Of a stretch of DNA of 64,000 nt, positions 10,070-22,959 are shown piece after piece. Position 1 is the first letter of the stretch, and each line of letters opens with the position of its first letter. The position numbers and the translations under genes were made by a program. Below the pieces are notes generated by a model, which saw only the letters and a program-made list of their open reading frames with translations, searched no databases and was not told the origin of the DNA. Source of the stretch: Takifugu bimaculatus (lineage: Eukaryota > Chordata > Actinopteri > Tetraodontiformes > Tetraodontidae); NCBI GenBank assembly GCA_004026145.2, contig CP034991.1, forward strand, positions 15,677,214-15,741,213, read 5' to 3'.

Positions 10070-12190
10070 AGGGATTGTGGGAGGTTCATTAAGCCAAAAA
10101 TTTACAAGGTTTGTCATCTGGGACATGCTGGAGGTTGATGAATTCCATTTTTAACTAATGATCAACTTCCATGTAGAGTCTGAAAATCAGTGCTTTCCGG
10201 TTCTTCTCATATATGCTGACATGAACATGCAAACATACAACAAAGCAACTGAATACATACAGTACATTCTCACATTCTTACCACAGTCACCTACAACCGT
10301 CACATCTCCCACAACACTGTAGACAGGGGAGAAGTGAAGACATCACTACAGATGTGCCATTAAATATCACTATGTTTTGAGAAACCTTTGATAAAACTTG
10401 TGTGGAGGAACCCCTGGGGTAATTATTTCCCAACACCCTTCTAAACTGACTATCCTTCTAAACAGTGGAGACTATAGGGACCAGGACCAAGGCTTTGATG
10501 CTCAGACAGCTCTGTGGAATCACAGACAGGAGGCATGGATTATCTCCAAAGGGTGTCTCTGTGCTCCAGTTTCCCAGAGGGATTGAGCCCAGTCATATAT
10601 GAAAGTGAGTGAATTAAACAAAAGTTTTCTCCTGGGAGCACAAAGCAGATACTACAGTTAGTTTGTTACTTTTAACAGAACATTACTCATGAAAAATGCA
10701 TTACTGTCATGTATGTTAAGAAACATATTATGATGCCAAATTTCCTGTGAAAATTATTTGCCAAGATTTTTTTTATCCTAAAATTTCAACAAAACCTGAC
10801 ATAGACTAAATTGAACCTTGTGTAATTAGTATTCCATGATATTAAAAGTAATTTGCATGTGACACATCACACTGATGAAAATAGATGTACAGGTATGTGA
10901 GCCTCAGGTATAGCTCTGGCCCTTAATCCACAATCCACCAGACCCCTGTGGAACCTTCAGCCAACACTGTCTCTCTGGACCTACTTGAAATATGATCCCT
11001 TTCAGCCAGTGTTAGCATCACACCAGATGTTGAGGGATTGATTCATATATGAAAATCTGTAGGTGGGTTAGGCTGAGAATTTGTTTTAGTACAGAATGAA
11101 CAATGGAGGGGGCAGAGCCAAACAGAGTAATGTAAAAAAAAAAAAAAACCTAATAAAGCAATAACCTCTCCACCCACTCAGTGGGTTTAAATATGAGACA
11201 AACTGACTGTCACTGTCTGTCTACTATTAAGCAGTGTTACACAACAGCTGGAGGGTAAAGGAACAAAAAGCCAGTTGATTTTCTACACAGGCTACATTGG
11301 GCGTACGTTACCTGTTTCCAGAGAACTCTTGGGGTCCAGATATTCCACTTCTGCAACACAGACCAAGTTTACAAGAGCTCTCCTTCATGGCTACCAAGCA
11401 GAGCTGCTTCCTTCAGACCTTTACCTCCAGAATCTTCTGCATGTCCTTACTGGGTCAATACTGATTAAACAGTTTTGAAATCATAAATCCACAGGCACAT
11501 GATATTTAGATGTACATTAGTTATTTACTTTTCAATTATTCATTATGGTCTAAAAATAGAAATCAATCTGTTGCTCCTGTTGCTCTCGGTGTCTCTCCCA
11601 GTGATAACTCCAGAAATTATCTTTTGTAAATTACAATTCTGTAAATGAAATAATTATTATTATATTCAGAGACACATAAACTGTCGATAAAAGTGTCGAT
11701 AAAACCAGTTAATCCTTAACTAGACATACACCTAGGTGCCATGACAGGATAACAAATTATCCACTCCCCCCCCCCCCGCCCCCCTTTTTTTTTTTGCAGC
11801 CCTGGCAGAAGCGTGACTTCATCAGAATAACAAATTTAAAAATTAGAATAAAATAATGTAATTGCTGTGACGGCCTGACATATATCACTTTTTTAGTAAC
11901 ACCCTATGCATGTGTTTATAATTGCCAGTTCAATTGTCTTCTAACAATTATATAGACAGTAAAATCAAGTTAGTCAAAGCTAATATTACAAGGACACTCA
12001 CTACCACATAATTCAGGACAGTGCAACATTAATGCAACAACAAACAGGATGGACAAAAATGCAGGAGACTGACCTGTAATGTGATTCAACTTTAAAATTG
12101 AGAAGAAAAGGTAAATCCAAAGGCAAAATAATAAAAAAAAAAAAATATGCAAAAGGTGAGTAAAGAGCACTGGAAACTCCAGGGAAACTG
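10070..12190. other. non-coding stretch without recognised genes
   Basis: Nothing recognised except homopolymer runs: an A15 run near 11134 and a C-rich then T-rich run at 11766-11795. Confidence 0.5.
11766..11795. repeat. poly-C / poly-T run
   Basis: C12-G-C6 immediately followed by T11. Prone to length error in sequencing. Confidence 0.9.
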
Positions 12191-12279
12191 GAAAAACACA
12201 AAGACAGCTGCACAGACAGGCAGACAGGTATCAGGCTCAGATAGGTGGTGAGAAAGAACCAAAGGAGGTTGATTTAAAA

Positions 12280-12520
12280 GTTGTCACAGGGAAAATACAA
12301 AAGTGCAAAGCGAAGCTAGTGCTGGACGAGAGCAAAGCATGCGGAATAACCAGGCACTGAAGGAAAACCTCGGCCAGGCTTTTAAAGTGAGTTGATTGGT
12401 GATTGGCTGCTGGTAAGTCGCTTCCACCAGTTTCCTAATGAGAGTGGCACAGAGAGAGGGAGCACAGCAAAAGAGACAACATAGATGAGACACAGGATGC
12501 ACAGGAAACCCAGGACCATG
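12280..12520 (-). repeat. LTR-like fragment
   Basis: The right edge reads ...CCAGGACCATGACA. This closely resembles the edge of the solo LTR at 5646-6050 (...CAGACCATGACA), followed on the minus strand by a comparable layout with a TGATTGG/CCAATCA box near 12390-12405. No left edge or target-site duplication was found, so it may be a truncated LTR of a related family. Confidence 0.4.
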
Positions 12521-12660
12521 ACATACTGTATGTGGTCATTGTTTTGACATGTGTGACTGGGTTTTTTGAAGAGTTGCCTTTATTGATGCTGCAGCATGTG
12601 ATATAGGCTGAGATTTGGTTTTATGTCACTGTATCCCGGCTGTGATATATGGTGGCACAG

Positions 12661-13416
12661 CTAAACATGACTGGATATGTATATGTAAGTAGTAACAAAT
12701 GCATGGACTAACTTTTCAGCATCGTACCGCATTAGTAGCTTCCTGATCTTTGCGATGTTTCTCAGGTGAAAAAAGGCACTTCTAGAGACTATTTTAATGT
12801 GTGAGTTTAAGGACAGATTTTGGTCAAAAGTTACTCCAAAATTCCTCACAGAGAGACAAGATGCTAGGGAGATACGATCTTGAGTGACAATGTGATCTAA
12901 TCTATCCCTGTGAGGTTCAGGACCAAACACCATGACCTCAATTTTTCCAGAGTTAAGGAGAAGGAAATTTGAAAACATCCAAGACCTTATATCTTTAAGA
13001 CAGGTCTGAAGCTTCACTAACTGCTCTGTCTCCTCTGGTTTCATGGATACATATAGCTTAGTGTCATCAGCATAACAATGAAAATTTATCCCATGCTGCT
13101 GAAAAATGTTTCCTAAGGGAAGCATGTACAGGGTGAAAAGGATTGGTCCAAGTACAGAACCTTGTGGAACTCCATGGCTAACCCTACTGTATGAAAAAGG
13201 AGTGCCATGGACATGAGCAAACTGGTATCTATCTGATAAATATGATCTAAACCAGTCTAGTGCTGTCCCTTTAATCCCAATCACATGTTCCAGTGTCTGT
13301 AACAGGATGCTGTGATCAACTGTATCAAAAGCATTTGATACCTGAAAGAAAAGAAGCAAGAACTTAATTGATTTATTAGGGGGTCTTTGAGTGTTTGTTG
13401 AATTTATTATTTGCAC
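12661..13416 (-). pseudogene. L2-like LINE reverse transcriptase fragment
   Basis: A 251-codon open frame on the minus strand. From about codon 26 it shows a non-LTR reverse transcriptase: motif A AFDTVDHSILL, the WFRSYLSDR block, motif B SHGVPQGSVLGPILF and the catalytic motif C CYADDTKLY. The part after the palm (DIRSWMFSNFLLLN, KIEVMVFG, LGVTFD-like RNFGVTFDQNLS) is also typical of L2/CR1-like elements. Similarity begins abruptly near 13345 and ends near 12690, so it lacks the endonuclease, N-terminus and 3' end. Catalytic residues are intact but the fragment cannot retrotranspose. The first 25 codons are unrelated flank. Confidence 0.88.
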
Positions 13417-13419
13417 AAA

Positions 13420-13960
13420 CTAAAATGTGTGTTGAGGGTTTATGAACTGATATCTACCTGGATGAGAAGAATACAAATACAAAATAACATTCCTGAAATA
13501 ATAAATTCACAATTTTTATATTATTTATTTAGTTATTTATAATATTATTTTTTTTATGTTTACATTGAAAATATAAATTACTTAGTTTCACAAAAGATTA
13601 AACAAATTCCTAAATCCTAACTTCCACAGTATATCTATAAATATAATATAATATAATAATAAAAAAATAAACTAGGATATTTTTGACATAAACGTAGTAC
13701 CGGAATTTATAATATTATAGTTGTTGCAAGAAAAATTGTCACCAAGAAACAATCTAACTTTGTGTTAAGACTCTGGATAGAAAAGAGCCAGCAGTAAAAA
13801 AAAAAACAAAAAAAATAAAAACATGGTGTGCATCAACACCTTCTCCATATGTTATGGCTCAAGGTCTCTCCTAGCATAAACCTTCCAGGTTCCCATGGTG
13901 TCAACCTCCTGGGGTGTGAACTGTTCATGATGCTGGGCTTCTCCATCATGGACAATACAG
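13420..13960. other. AT-rich flank, nothing recognised
   Basis: Very AT-rich, with runs of A and TA-rich repeats. No gene signal. Confidence 0.5.
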
Positions 13961-13984
13961 GTGCAACTATTCTGACAGTGTCTT

Positions 13985-14700
13985 TGCTATGGCATCAGTG
14001 CTGGCCTTCACTTTTTTGGTCTCTGTTGCCTCACTGCCTTTAACCAAGCTGTACAATGACCCACCTGTGACCCCTGTTATCCAACCACTGCCCCTCATCC
14101 TGCACGTTGATGTCAAAGCTGAGCTGCAGAAACTGCTGGGTACTATCATCATCAAGCGAGGTCTCCCTGGTTTTCCAAACCTGGCGGTGACCAAAAAGAA
14201 GATAGGTGGCATGCACTAAACTTTGGACAGTTAAAGTGGTAATCCAGATAAGTATTTGCTGCCTAGAGTGAAGGAACTCTCACCCACATTTCACGGATTG
14301 ATGGTTTTTGCAAACGTGATCTTTGCCATGGCTAGCTGCAGATTCCCCTTCACCCATAGAGCCACAAACTCATTGGCTTCATAGCCCACATGGGAGACTT
14401 CATTTCACCCGTGTTGCTTCTGCCCCATGTTGCTTCCAGAAAATAATGGGCATCATCTTTGCTGGCATTTTCAGGGTGTTCATCTTTGAGGATGACATTA
14501 TGGTGTATAGCGCAACATCCCCACGCATATAGAGACCTTTTCCATGGTACTGGACCCACCACCACCTCACACTGAATGAAGAGATGTGCATCTACACGGC
14601 GCCATTCATTTAATTTGTGGGTTTCTGCCTGACTGCCAATCAACCTGCTGAACCTCACATCTGTGTACTCTAATGCTTCAAACACAGCAGGACTTTGGCA
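13985..14700 (+). pseudogene. decayed Ty3/Gypsy polymerase relic
   Basis: Scattered matches to Gypsy RT in shifting frames. DVKAELQKLLGTIIIKRGLP (about 14109-14168) resembles the start of the RT domain. FTRVASAPCCFQKIMGIIF (about 14405-14461) resembles the conserved ...GVASAPxxFQKxM... block. VFIFEDDIMVYS (about 14477-14512) occupies the YxDD catalytic position. Frameshifts and stops separate these pieces and no LTRs were found. It is older than the Gypsy elements further right. Confidence 0.6.
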
Positions 14701-14769
14701 CAGGACCAAAGTACTTGGTGGAAGGAAGGGAAGTGCTGGCCTGTATCTGGACATGTGATGTTGCACCGT

Positions 14770-16430
14770 AGCATGTATGTTAAGTTAGTGTCCTGTATTA
14801 GACACAACAATCATGATTGTGGAAAATTAAACATCTAAAGATGGCTTCTCAGTTTAGTTTAACAAATAACCTGCAATGTAAGTGTGTTACATATTTATTG
14901 ATATTTTATTAACTGTACTGTTTGTGTCTCTGAAAAAAATGTGTTCGGTGAAGATGAATGGTTATAGAGTAACTATTATTAAACAATAATATAAATAATC
15001 TTTGTTGTGGTGAGATATATTGTTAACTTGTTTTAAATTGATATTTGAGTACTGTGGTTCTGAGCAACTGGAGCTGCTGTCTCTTGGAATTTGGAGTCTA
15101 TTTATTTTTATTTCACGATGAAGGGGGAGGTGTAGAGGAACAAATGCTATACATTAAGCAGTTTTTCAGGTTCACTTTTTCAGGGTTTTTGCTCACGTTT
15201 AATCTCAGTTTTGATATCTCGCAATAAACTAAAACCCTTTTGATCTTCTGTATTGTAATATTTTTTTGCAGTATTTTATTTGTACCCTGCTATTGCGTTG
15301 TTTTGTTCAAAGATCACTGATGTATGAGTTAGTCCATCAGGATGCTAAATATCATTCCTGACAGTCTCCTTCAGCTTTTACAAGAGTAAAAACCTTTTTT
15401 TTAGTTAGAAATGTTAAGAAATGTTTATAATAAACCTGTCCATGCTATCACTTACTGTATATGGATATGCAGCTATTAAAATGTCTGTGTATTTGTAATA
15501 TGTTTTACTTCCACCTGTCCTTCCATGAACATCTGTTAGACTGCTTCCCCTCAGCTCCTTCTCAGAGCTCCTGGTCAGAAATTCCTCCTCCTCATTTCAC
15601 AGAGGACTTCTCTTAATTTGAATTGTGGAATACATTTTCAACAGGTGAAAAAGGGCTTTATGAGGGTAATTCATCACCTCTAAATGTGTTCTTTCATATA
15701 GGCTGAATGTTCCTGTGGCAGAGAAATCACTAAGGATGGCCGTGCAGGTTGGTCCACTGGGAGTCATTTGTGCTTCTTCTGTAACTGCAGTATTGCTGTG
15801 CTGCAATAAAACATGGGATTTTTAAGGGTTTCAAAGTGTTTTTCCGGCTCTTGGTTGTGTCAGCCATAAATTGAGAATAAGCATGACTATATATATATAT
15901 GGGCCTCCATAAATGCCTTCATAATTCATACCTTTTGGGCGAAGCTCAGGTATATTATGATGTTTCTGCTTTTATGTGGATAATATACCCACAATGTTCC
16001 ACCCTCCTCTTCCTACATTACCCTCCCCAGTTAATATCACAGACAATGAAGGTACATGTAACATATTGCAAAATATTGGACTCATGAGTCACTTTTATAA
16101 CAGCAGATGTGTTCTTTTCATCCTATCATTCTGAATAAATAATTACACCAACACTCTGTCATAATTGAAAACAGTTCCCCATGTGTTATATGTGACACAC
16201 CCATTCTTTCTATACGTAGAGCTAATAGAACATATAGTTTCGTGAAATATACAATTCACTTCAGAAAACAGGCTATGCCGGTTTCCACAGAAGATGAGAT
16301 TATCAGATTACTTTATAGATTCTAGCCTTATGTTTCTGTCTTTTACTGCCATATAAAAGTATGTAAGTTGCTCTGTTGTGCAAACTTGTTTCATCATGTT
16401 CAGACTGAAGGAACGCTAACAGCTAAAATC
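14770..16430. other. non-coding stretch without recognised genes
   Basis: AT-rich, with a short TA repeat at 15887-15900. No repeats or open frames that I can assign. Confidence 0.5.
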
Positions 16431-16439
16431 TGCTACATT

Positions 16440-17470
16440 TTCTAACCATGGGAAGAGACCAGAGGAAAGTATGGTATCCTTCAAAATGACACAAAATAAT
16501 ATGAGAAGGATCTTGCCAATGCATGATGATGCACAGTTGATCTACAACAAAAAAATTCTGGGTCTCTATTCTCCTGTGCCTGCATTGCCCGGCAAAGGTG
16601 ATTTCCGTCTCCCGCCCAAAGGTGAGGGAAAAGCAATGAAAAATGGTTGGAGAGACAATGCAGCATCAGCGAATCTATTTCTCCTATTGGAAAGTATTGG
16701 GACAGATGAAAACATCATCATCATTTGCCTCTAGACTTGAATCCTAACTCACACCCCCAAATTTATTGGGTGAAAAATATCTCAGCGAAACTAAAGAGTG
16801 TGACACAGTCCAGTAGGCCTCAATGAAGGCAGTGTGAAGGTCCCCCTGAACAGCCAGCAGCATTGCAGCATCTACTCCGTTCTCGTGGAGAGGATAGCTC
16901 ACTACCTTACAGCTTTTTCAGTTGGAGGATATTCCTGATCCCCCTCCTTACTACCGGTAATTTACTGGCTTAGACGGCCAAATCACCTGTACATGTTCTT
17001 TTTCCTGAGTAGTTTATATTCTGACTGTGGTCAAACACCAGTCTAATTTAACATTAAAAATAAATAAATCTTGATTTTGTTTGTTGTTTAAAGAAGGAGT
17101 TGCAGGTTTTTCCTCTAAAAAAAGCTGAGATAATTACTTCACATAAATCATGAGGAGAGTGAGACCGAGAAAAATCCTCTCAAGGTCACTTGTGTTAAAG
17201 GGCCCAAAAGAGGTGGATGTTTCCTCTGCCCCCATGAGAGGAGCTCTCCTGAGTCATATGACTTTAATGGGCCTCCCCTTGTGCCCAGTGTCGCTCCAGT
17301 ATGGGAATGGATGTGAGCTGAGGCCCGTGTGAGGCTAGAGGAGGGATTTGCTTTGTTCTTAGGTTCTCTTTTCCTCCAATACAGACCCTGTGCCTCCCAA
17401 GGTGGTGCTGAGAGAACAATGTTGTCTGTCTCTCAGTGCAATTCCTGCACAACCTGGTGTTTTCAGCCTG
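16440..17470. other. repeat-poor stretch, possible regulatory blocks
   Basis: Non-repetitive, moderately GC-rich sequence in two blocks (16440-16730 and 17150-17470), unlike the AT-rich surroundings. The second contains the inverted pair ACAATGTTGT at 17418-17427, a head-to-head Sox-type arrangement. Open frames of 60-90 codons here show no protein-family resemblance. Confidence 0.25.
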
Positions 17471-17479
17471 ACATCCTCC

Positions 17480-18770
17480 TGAGATAGTTCATAACACACT
17501 GGCTGTAAAGAGAAGATAAACCATCTATGAAAAGACATAGTTTAGGTCTCCATTTAAAAGATGGAATAAATCTGGGGTAGTTTTTCCAGTTTGAGCATTT
17601 TGATTAAATGAAGAAAAAAGTTTTGTGCTGATTGAACTGATTGAAGCCCAGACTACTTTTAATTTAAACTTTGTTTAACCTAACCCAGATAAAAAATAGC
17701 ATTTAACTAGGTGAATCTTTTGCTAAATCAACAAAGACTGTTTTGCACAAACTTTGTTCAATAAACATGCTTGCATCATTATCCATTCATCACGAAGTAT
17801 TGTTTATTTACTGTGGCCCCATTTTGAGGGAGCCCAAAAGCGGGCCAGTGGAGTGGGAAATTCTGAACAAAGGCCTTTTTTCCCCACCCACCTGGGCCTC
17901 AGACATGCTCTGCACTCAGCCAGCACTGAGCCTTTCACTCAGCTTTTGGCCATCCATGAGTGACAGTTTCATCACAAAGAACTTTCCCCAAGTACAGAAG
18001 CTGGATGACTACACTGTAAAAACAGTCCCATCATCCTAACAAGACCAATGGATGAGTGGCTTGTTAGTGATGGATGCACACGTATACATTTGTCCACCAA
18101 AACAGGGCCATGACAGCCAAAGGTCAATTTGTGAGCATTTTATTCAAAGAAACTATTTTTGGGATTCTACTTTAGTAATTTATATATTGTGCCCCAAAAG
18201 CACACACAACTTTTAAATTACCGGTATAGAGAATAGAAGGAAAAATTATGATGAGCAGTGGATCACAATTGTCCTTGACTTGAAAAAAAAATCTGTTAAA
18301 TTTTATTCAATTGGAACCAGACCTTATATCAACCATCAAAGTACTGTGTTGCAAAATAAAAACAAAAAGAAGCCTTTTGGTTTATGAAAAGATGTGCAAC
18401 TATAATACAGTGAGTTTTTCAACAAAGGTGGGGCAGAATTGGGAGTGATCTGCATGTAACATTTACTTACTGTATCTGTTGTTTGCTGTGTTTCCAAACT
18501 TTTTCCAGAAATACATTTTTATTTTATTTTAAAATCCAAGTATTTCAAATAGTTTAATAGTTTATATTTCATTCCCTCATTAAAAGCATTGGATGACAAT
18601 AGCACATCAAAACAAACACCATCTCATATATACCTATATTTTCCACCTTTTCTTTACAACAACTAAAACCAAAAATGTTGTTTTCATAGGAGTGAAATTT
18701 TACAGTGTATGAAGGAACAGGGCCCAGCTGCATCGCTGGGAGGTCTGCCTATTGTCTGGTCTACATAAAG
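17480..18770. other. non-coding stretch without recognised genes
   Basis: AT-rich. Nothing assigned. Confidence 0.5.
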
Positions 18771-18777
18771 GCGACAC

Positions 18778-18990
18778 ACTCACACACATGCACACATATC
18801 CTTGCACTTCTATCTTTGTGAGGACCTTCTATAGACATTACCCAATTCCCAAAATTCTAACGCTAACCTAAATCCAAATCTAACCTCAACCTTAAAACCA
18901 TGACTTACCCCTCAAATAGTCCTTTGAACTTTTGAGGACCATCAAAAATGTTGTCATCACCTGAAAATGTCTTTAATTTGCTTGTAGAAT
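18778..18990. repeat. dispersed teleost repeat
   Basis: Pattern 'ccttgcacttctatctttgtgaggacc...taacctcaaccttaaaacca...ttgaggacca' matches a repeat very common in fish genomes, in which GAGGACC boxes flank a series of CTAACC-like units. Family name unknown to me. Confidence 0.6.
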
Positions 18991-19031
18991 AAATATTTTG
19001 GTACTCAATATGCAGCTCCAAAGTACAGAAG

Positions 19032-19035
<4 letters not shown>

Positions 19036-19064
<29 letters not shown>
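19036..19064. repeat. (CA)n microsatellite
   Basis: About 14 CA units. Confidence 0.9.
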
Positions 19065-19068
<4 letters not shown>

Positions 19069-19429
19069 TTAATAGTGAGGAATTTCAACCTTAAGATATC
19101 CTCCTAACAGGACTGACAACACCGTTGGCTATTCTACACACCTATGGACCTCATTTCCAACAAACATTCTCAAAAAGATAAGAAAACTGAAAGCATGCGC
19201 AGTTATTATACTTGATTTGTTCCACTTTCATTTGCCCTTGAATTTGAATGCTCTTTTGCTAATTGTATGAAAATATATACTGTATGCTAAAATGAATGTC
19301 AGATTTATTTAATGTTCAAAAAATGTCAGAACTGCATTTATTTAAAGATACCTATAAATCTCCATTTGTATCTATTGATAACAGACCATAAATTTCATAT
19401 AGGTCATAGATTGGATGAGGTGGTGATTC

Positions 19430-19610
19430 ATTCAGGGGTGGCTCCAGCCCAGGTCAAGAAAAGAAAAAAACAAAGACTGTATATAAAAGAGAGATGCAGT
19501 GTCTCCGTCTGAAAAGTGAAGCCAATGAGGAAGTAATTTTACATCCAATGCCATCGAATTCCACTGGCTAAGGGTTTCAAAAATCCCTGGATCCAATCCA
19601 CTCCCATTCA
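19430..19610. repeat. dispersed teleost repeat (tctccgtctgaa type)
   Basis: Contains 'tataaaagagagatgcagtgtctccgtctgaaaagtgaagccaatgaggaagt', split here in description into a TATA-like start, a TCTCCGTCTGAA core and a GAAGCCAATGAGGAAGT end. It is familiar from many fish genomes. A related phrase (AATGGGTGACGTCAC) occurs near 23058. Not classified. Confidence 0.45.
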
Positions 19611-19614
19611 TTTT

Positions 19615-20330
19615 CAATCATGAAATATTCATTCAAAAACCAATTTTTACAACTCAACATTGTCAACTGCTAAATTTTGTCATCCAAAAATGTGAGCTGG
19701 TGGTCCATCTCAAATTATTTCCATGACTAATTAGATATTAATCCTTAAAAACTGGGGGGCCTGCTTATTTGATGCCTGACCCTGTTGCTATATGCTGTAA
19801 TTCACACCCGTGCCTTGTGAACGCCATGTCAAACACTTTCAACTTGCTCAAACAATCCATTTCACTTTGTAATTATAGCTGGGGTACATTTCAACACAAT
19901 ACTTTGGACAGAAAGGTGTTGGTTTGTGTTCCTTACTATCTTTTGTCTATTATGAATTACATATTACAACTATTTTGGGTGGAAAGCAACATCAGTTATT
20001 TACACTCTGGAAAAGTTTAAATGAGTGTAAGTAACCAACGTTCTCTTCTTGTGCCTTCACTTATAATTAAATCATGTATTTCCACCTGAGTTTCCTTGCA
20101 ATATTAAATCAATTTGCTGCAAAGGGCTGCATTTTATGATATTGGGTTAATTCTCCAGCACAACACTGCGACTTTTGTTTTTTATCAGTTGTATTTTTTT
20201 TCAATCTTGTTGTTGGATTCTTAAATACTTTTGTGCTTTTCACATTTGTTGCATTATGTTGTCCATTATGCTTGTTCTTCAGTGAGCTGTACTAACAGAC
20301 CCTCCAAAAAAGTCTTCTGGCTTGTGTTTA
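19615..20330. other. non-coding stretch without recognised genes
   Basis: AT-rich. Nothing assigned. Confidence 0.5.
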
Positions 20331-20339
20331 TCCGTGCTC

Positions 20340-22445
20340 CTCAGGAAGCATGATAAGATATTCTCAGACAATTGGAGTTCTCTCTAGGATCTCTCCATCA
20401 GCATCGCCGGCCTCCTCACCCAAGGTAGTCCGGTTCAGTCGCAAGTTGTTTTGGCTTCAGTGGTGCCAGGAGTCTCACAGCTAGCCCCAGCTCCGTCCTC
20501 CTTCGCTGCACCATGCGACCCTCATGTCCCGATTCCCAAGCATTATTCCTGTAAGGCAGGCTGGTGCAGTAGGTTTTTTTTATTACAGTGAAACTTAGTG
20601 TTTCACCTCCAACCTTTCACTTACCCTAGCAATAAATCTAAGATCGCCTTTATTGTTAATGTATTGTCTAGGAGATCCACACAATGGGCCACCGCCATCA
20701 CTGAAAATCTTAGGCGTGTCTTCAATCCACAGAGCTTGGATCTTTATTAAGTTCAACCTTTGCAACGCTTAAGATCTGGTTTGAATATGTCAAGGTGATT
20801 TCATTACGGAAGACATCTTTTAACACTCCGTTGGGCTACTTTGAGTATCCTGTAATACCTTTCAGTCTTACCAACATCCGAGTTGTGTTCCAGTCTCTGC
20901 TAAATGATGTCCTTCATGACATGCTAATTAAGTTCCTCTTGGTCTACCTTAATGACATCCTTGCTTTCTCTAAGACAAACATATACAGCAGTAGCAGAAC
21001 ATATACAGCATCTCCATCTAGTTCTCCAGCACCTTTTAGAAAAAATACTTTTCATTAAAGCAGAGAAAGGTGACTTTTATACCTCTTCCATTGATTTCCT
21101 GGGATTCATTGTTGGACAGGGAAAACTCTCACCACATCCTGCCAAGGTGAGTGCAGCGGTGGATGGCCCACTCCCATTTCTTGCAAACAGCTCCAACGGT
21201 TCTTGGGGTTTGCAAATTTCTATCGAAGCTTCATTCGTGATTATAGCAAAGTTGATGCTCCTTTCACCAAGCTAACCTCTTTCAGTGGTCCCACATGGCT
21301 GATGTAGTGTTCAGTCACTTAAAAGCGCTGATTTCTTCCGCTCGTCTCACCCAGATCCCAGCCAGCAGTTCTTGGTCGAGGTGGATACTTTGGACGTTGG
21401 AGTCGGTGCTGTTCTCTCCCAGTGGAACCCAGCCGATCAGAAGCTTAATCCTTGCACCTTCTGCAGTTGATGACTGACACCAGCTTTAGGTAAATTATGA
21501 TGTGGGAAAAAGAGAGCTGCTCGCAGTGTTTGTTGCATTGCAGGAGTGGAGACACTGGCTGGTGGGTTCTGCCGAACCCGTAGTGTGGACTGACCATGAG
21601 AACCTGTTGTACCTTCGAAACGCTAAGAAGTTAAACTCTCGGCAAGCGCAATTGGTGCTCTTCCTTGGACGTTTTAAGTTTTCCCTCAATTACCGCCCAT
21701 GTTACCACCCAGTTTTCCCCAGATTCCTCCAGTTTGGCACCAGATCTCATCCTGTCCCCCTCCTGTATTGTTGGAGCTGCTTCCTGGCAAGTGGAGGAGA
21801 GGATCCTAGAGGCACAGCTATCACCTCTGGATCCTGGGGGCGGTCCCGCTAACCAACTATTTGTTCCTGATACTGCCCATTTGGATGTCCTGCAATGCGA
21901 GCCATTCTTCAAGACTTACCTGCCATCCTGGTCTCTCATGGACTCTGCACTTCTTATGCAACATTTCTGGTGGCCATCCATGACTTGAGATGTCCAGGAT
22001 GTACCCGTGGACAGTGCTTCCACCAACCTCCTGCTGGCCTTCTCAATCCACTTGTTGCTCCTTGTTGCCCCTGGTCATACATCGCAGTGGACTTCGTCAC
22101 TGGCTTTCCCCTGTTGGATGGGAATACTGCCATCCTCACCGTCGTTGATCATTTCTCCAAAACCGTCCACTTCATTCCTCTCACAAATACTCCCTTCCAC
22201 AGCAGAGACTGGGGATCTCCTGGTCTGACATGTTTTCCATCTCCACAGATTCCAGTCTGTGTATGGAGAGCTGGAGAGATGTGTGGTTGCCCAGAACCCT
22301 GCATCCTGGAGTGCATTTCTGACCTGGGTGGAGTATTCCCATAACTCAGTTTTTGCTGCCACTGGATTATCTCCCTTCATGGCTTCACTGGGGTATCTCT
22401 GGGGTAGCCCATGGCAATTTGTTGGTAGTGTTTTTTATACAGTCT
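20340..22445 (+). pseudogene. decayed Ty3/Gypsy element (gag start, RT, RNase H, integrase)
   Basis: Pieces of a Gypsy polyprotein in order but in different frames. A gag-like stretch (20340-20740) includes PCDPHVPIPKHYS and an AFxxNxLSRRSTQWATAI-like region. RT follows (20795-20985) with AFNTPxGYFEYPVxPFSLTN and YLNDILAFS, where the family has YxDD. The RT connection is at 21040-21290 (DFLGFIVGQGKLSPHPAKV). RNase H is at about 21502-21690 (GKRELLAVFVALQEWRHWL, WTDHENLLYLR). Integrase is at 21890-22400 (VDFVTGFPLLDGN, TVVDHFSKTVHF, WVEYSHNSVFAATGLSPF). The part between gag and RT is missing, there are several frameshifts and stops, and the catalytic YLND is mutated. The protein resembles the element at 32.5-35.4 kb, so they belong to related lineages, but this copy is much older. 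No flanking LTR pair was found. Confidence 0.82.
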
Positions 22446-22577
22446 ATGGTTGGTACTGGTACCAGTGGTGCTGTTTCTGTAGCCATTTGCAAATGTATAT
22501 ACTGTACAGTCTGTGTATGGGTTACATAGACTGAGGGCTAAGTTACACCCACCACTTTAACTTCTCTGTTAGGCTTG

Positions 22578-22955
22578 GGTTGTTACAGGACCTGAAAGCA
22601 GGCAAGAACGCAGTGATAAAAAAGTACAAAAATAGGTTTTATTTAACAAACTCAAACTAGCAGTCCTCCTGGACTGCAGGGAAGCACTTGTTCAATCTTC
22701 CAGGGCGCACAGAGAGCTCCAGCGCAGAGCCAACATAGGAGTCAGGTTCTGCATGTTCACAAATCTAGCAGGACGGCATGGAGACCTCAAACAAGCAGGG
22801 GAACACACCAAAACACTCCAATGCTGGTAGGCAGGTGCTCCCTCCTTAAATAGGTGGCCTGATGGAAATTGCCGACAGGTGCGCCTGCTGTTGCCAATAA
22901 TGACTCCTCCACACCCCCTGCAGGAAAAACCAAACACAACCTGGAACCCTAGACC
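22578..22955 (-). repeat. LTR-like block next to the Gypsy relic
   Basis: Starts TGTTACAGG and ends CCCCAACA (TG...CA), about 378 bp. The minus strand has a TATA-like TTTAAGG at about 22843 and a polyadenylation-like TTTATT context near 22637. The 5-bp flanks (TGGGT / TTTCT) do not match, so edges are uncertain. It may be a solo LTR or the LTR of a broken element. Confidence 0.4.
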
Positions 22956-22959
22956 CCAA

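Noticed and set aside
12280..12530. Second solo LTR with target-site duplication
   Set aside because: Only the right edge could be recognised, and the bases after it (TACTG) do not recur at a plausible left edge.
22578..22955. LTR of the neighbouring Gypsy relic
   Set aside because: Orientation signals point to the opposite strand and flanking 5-bp words differ, so the link is not supported; kept only as an LTR-like block.
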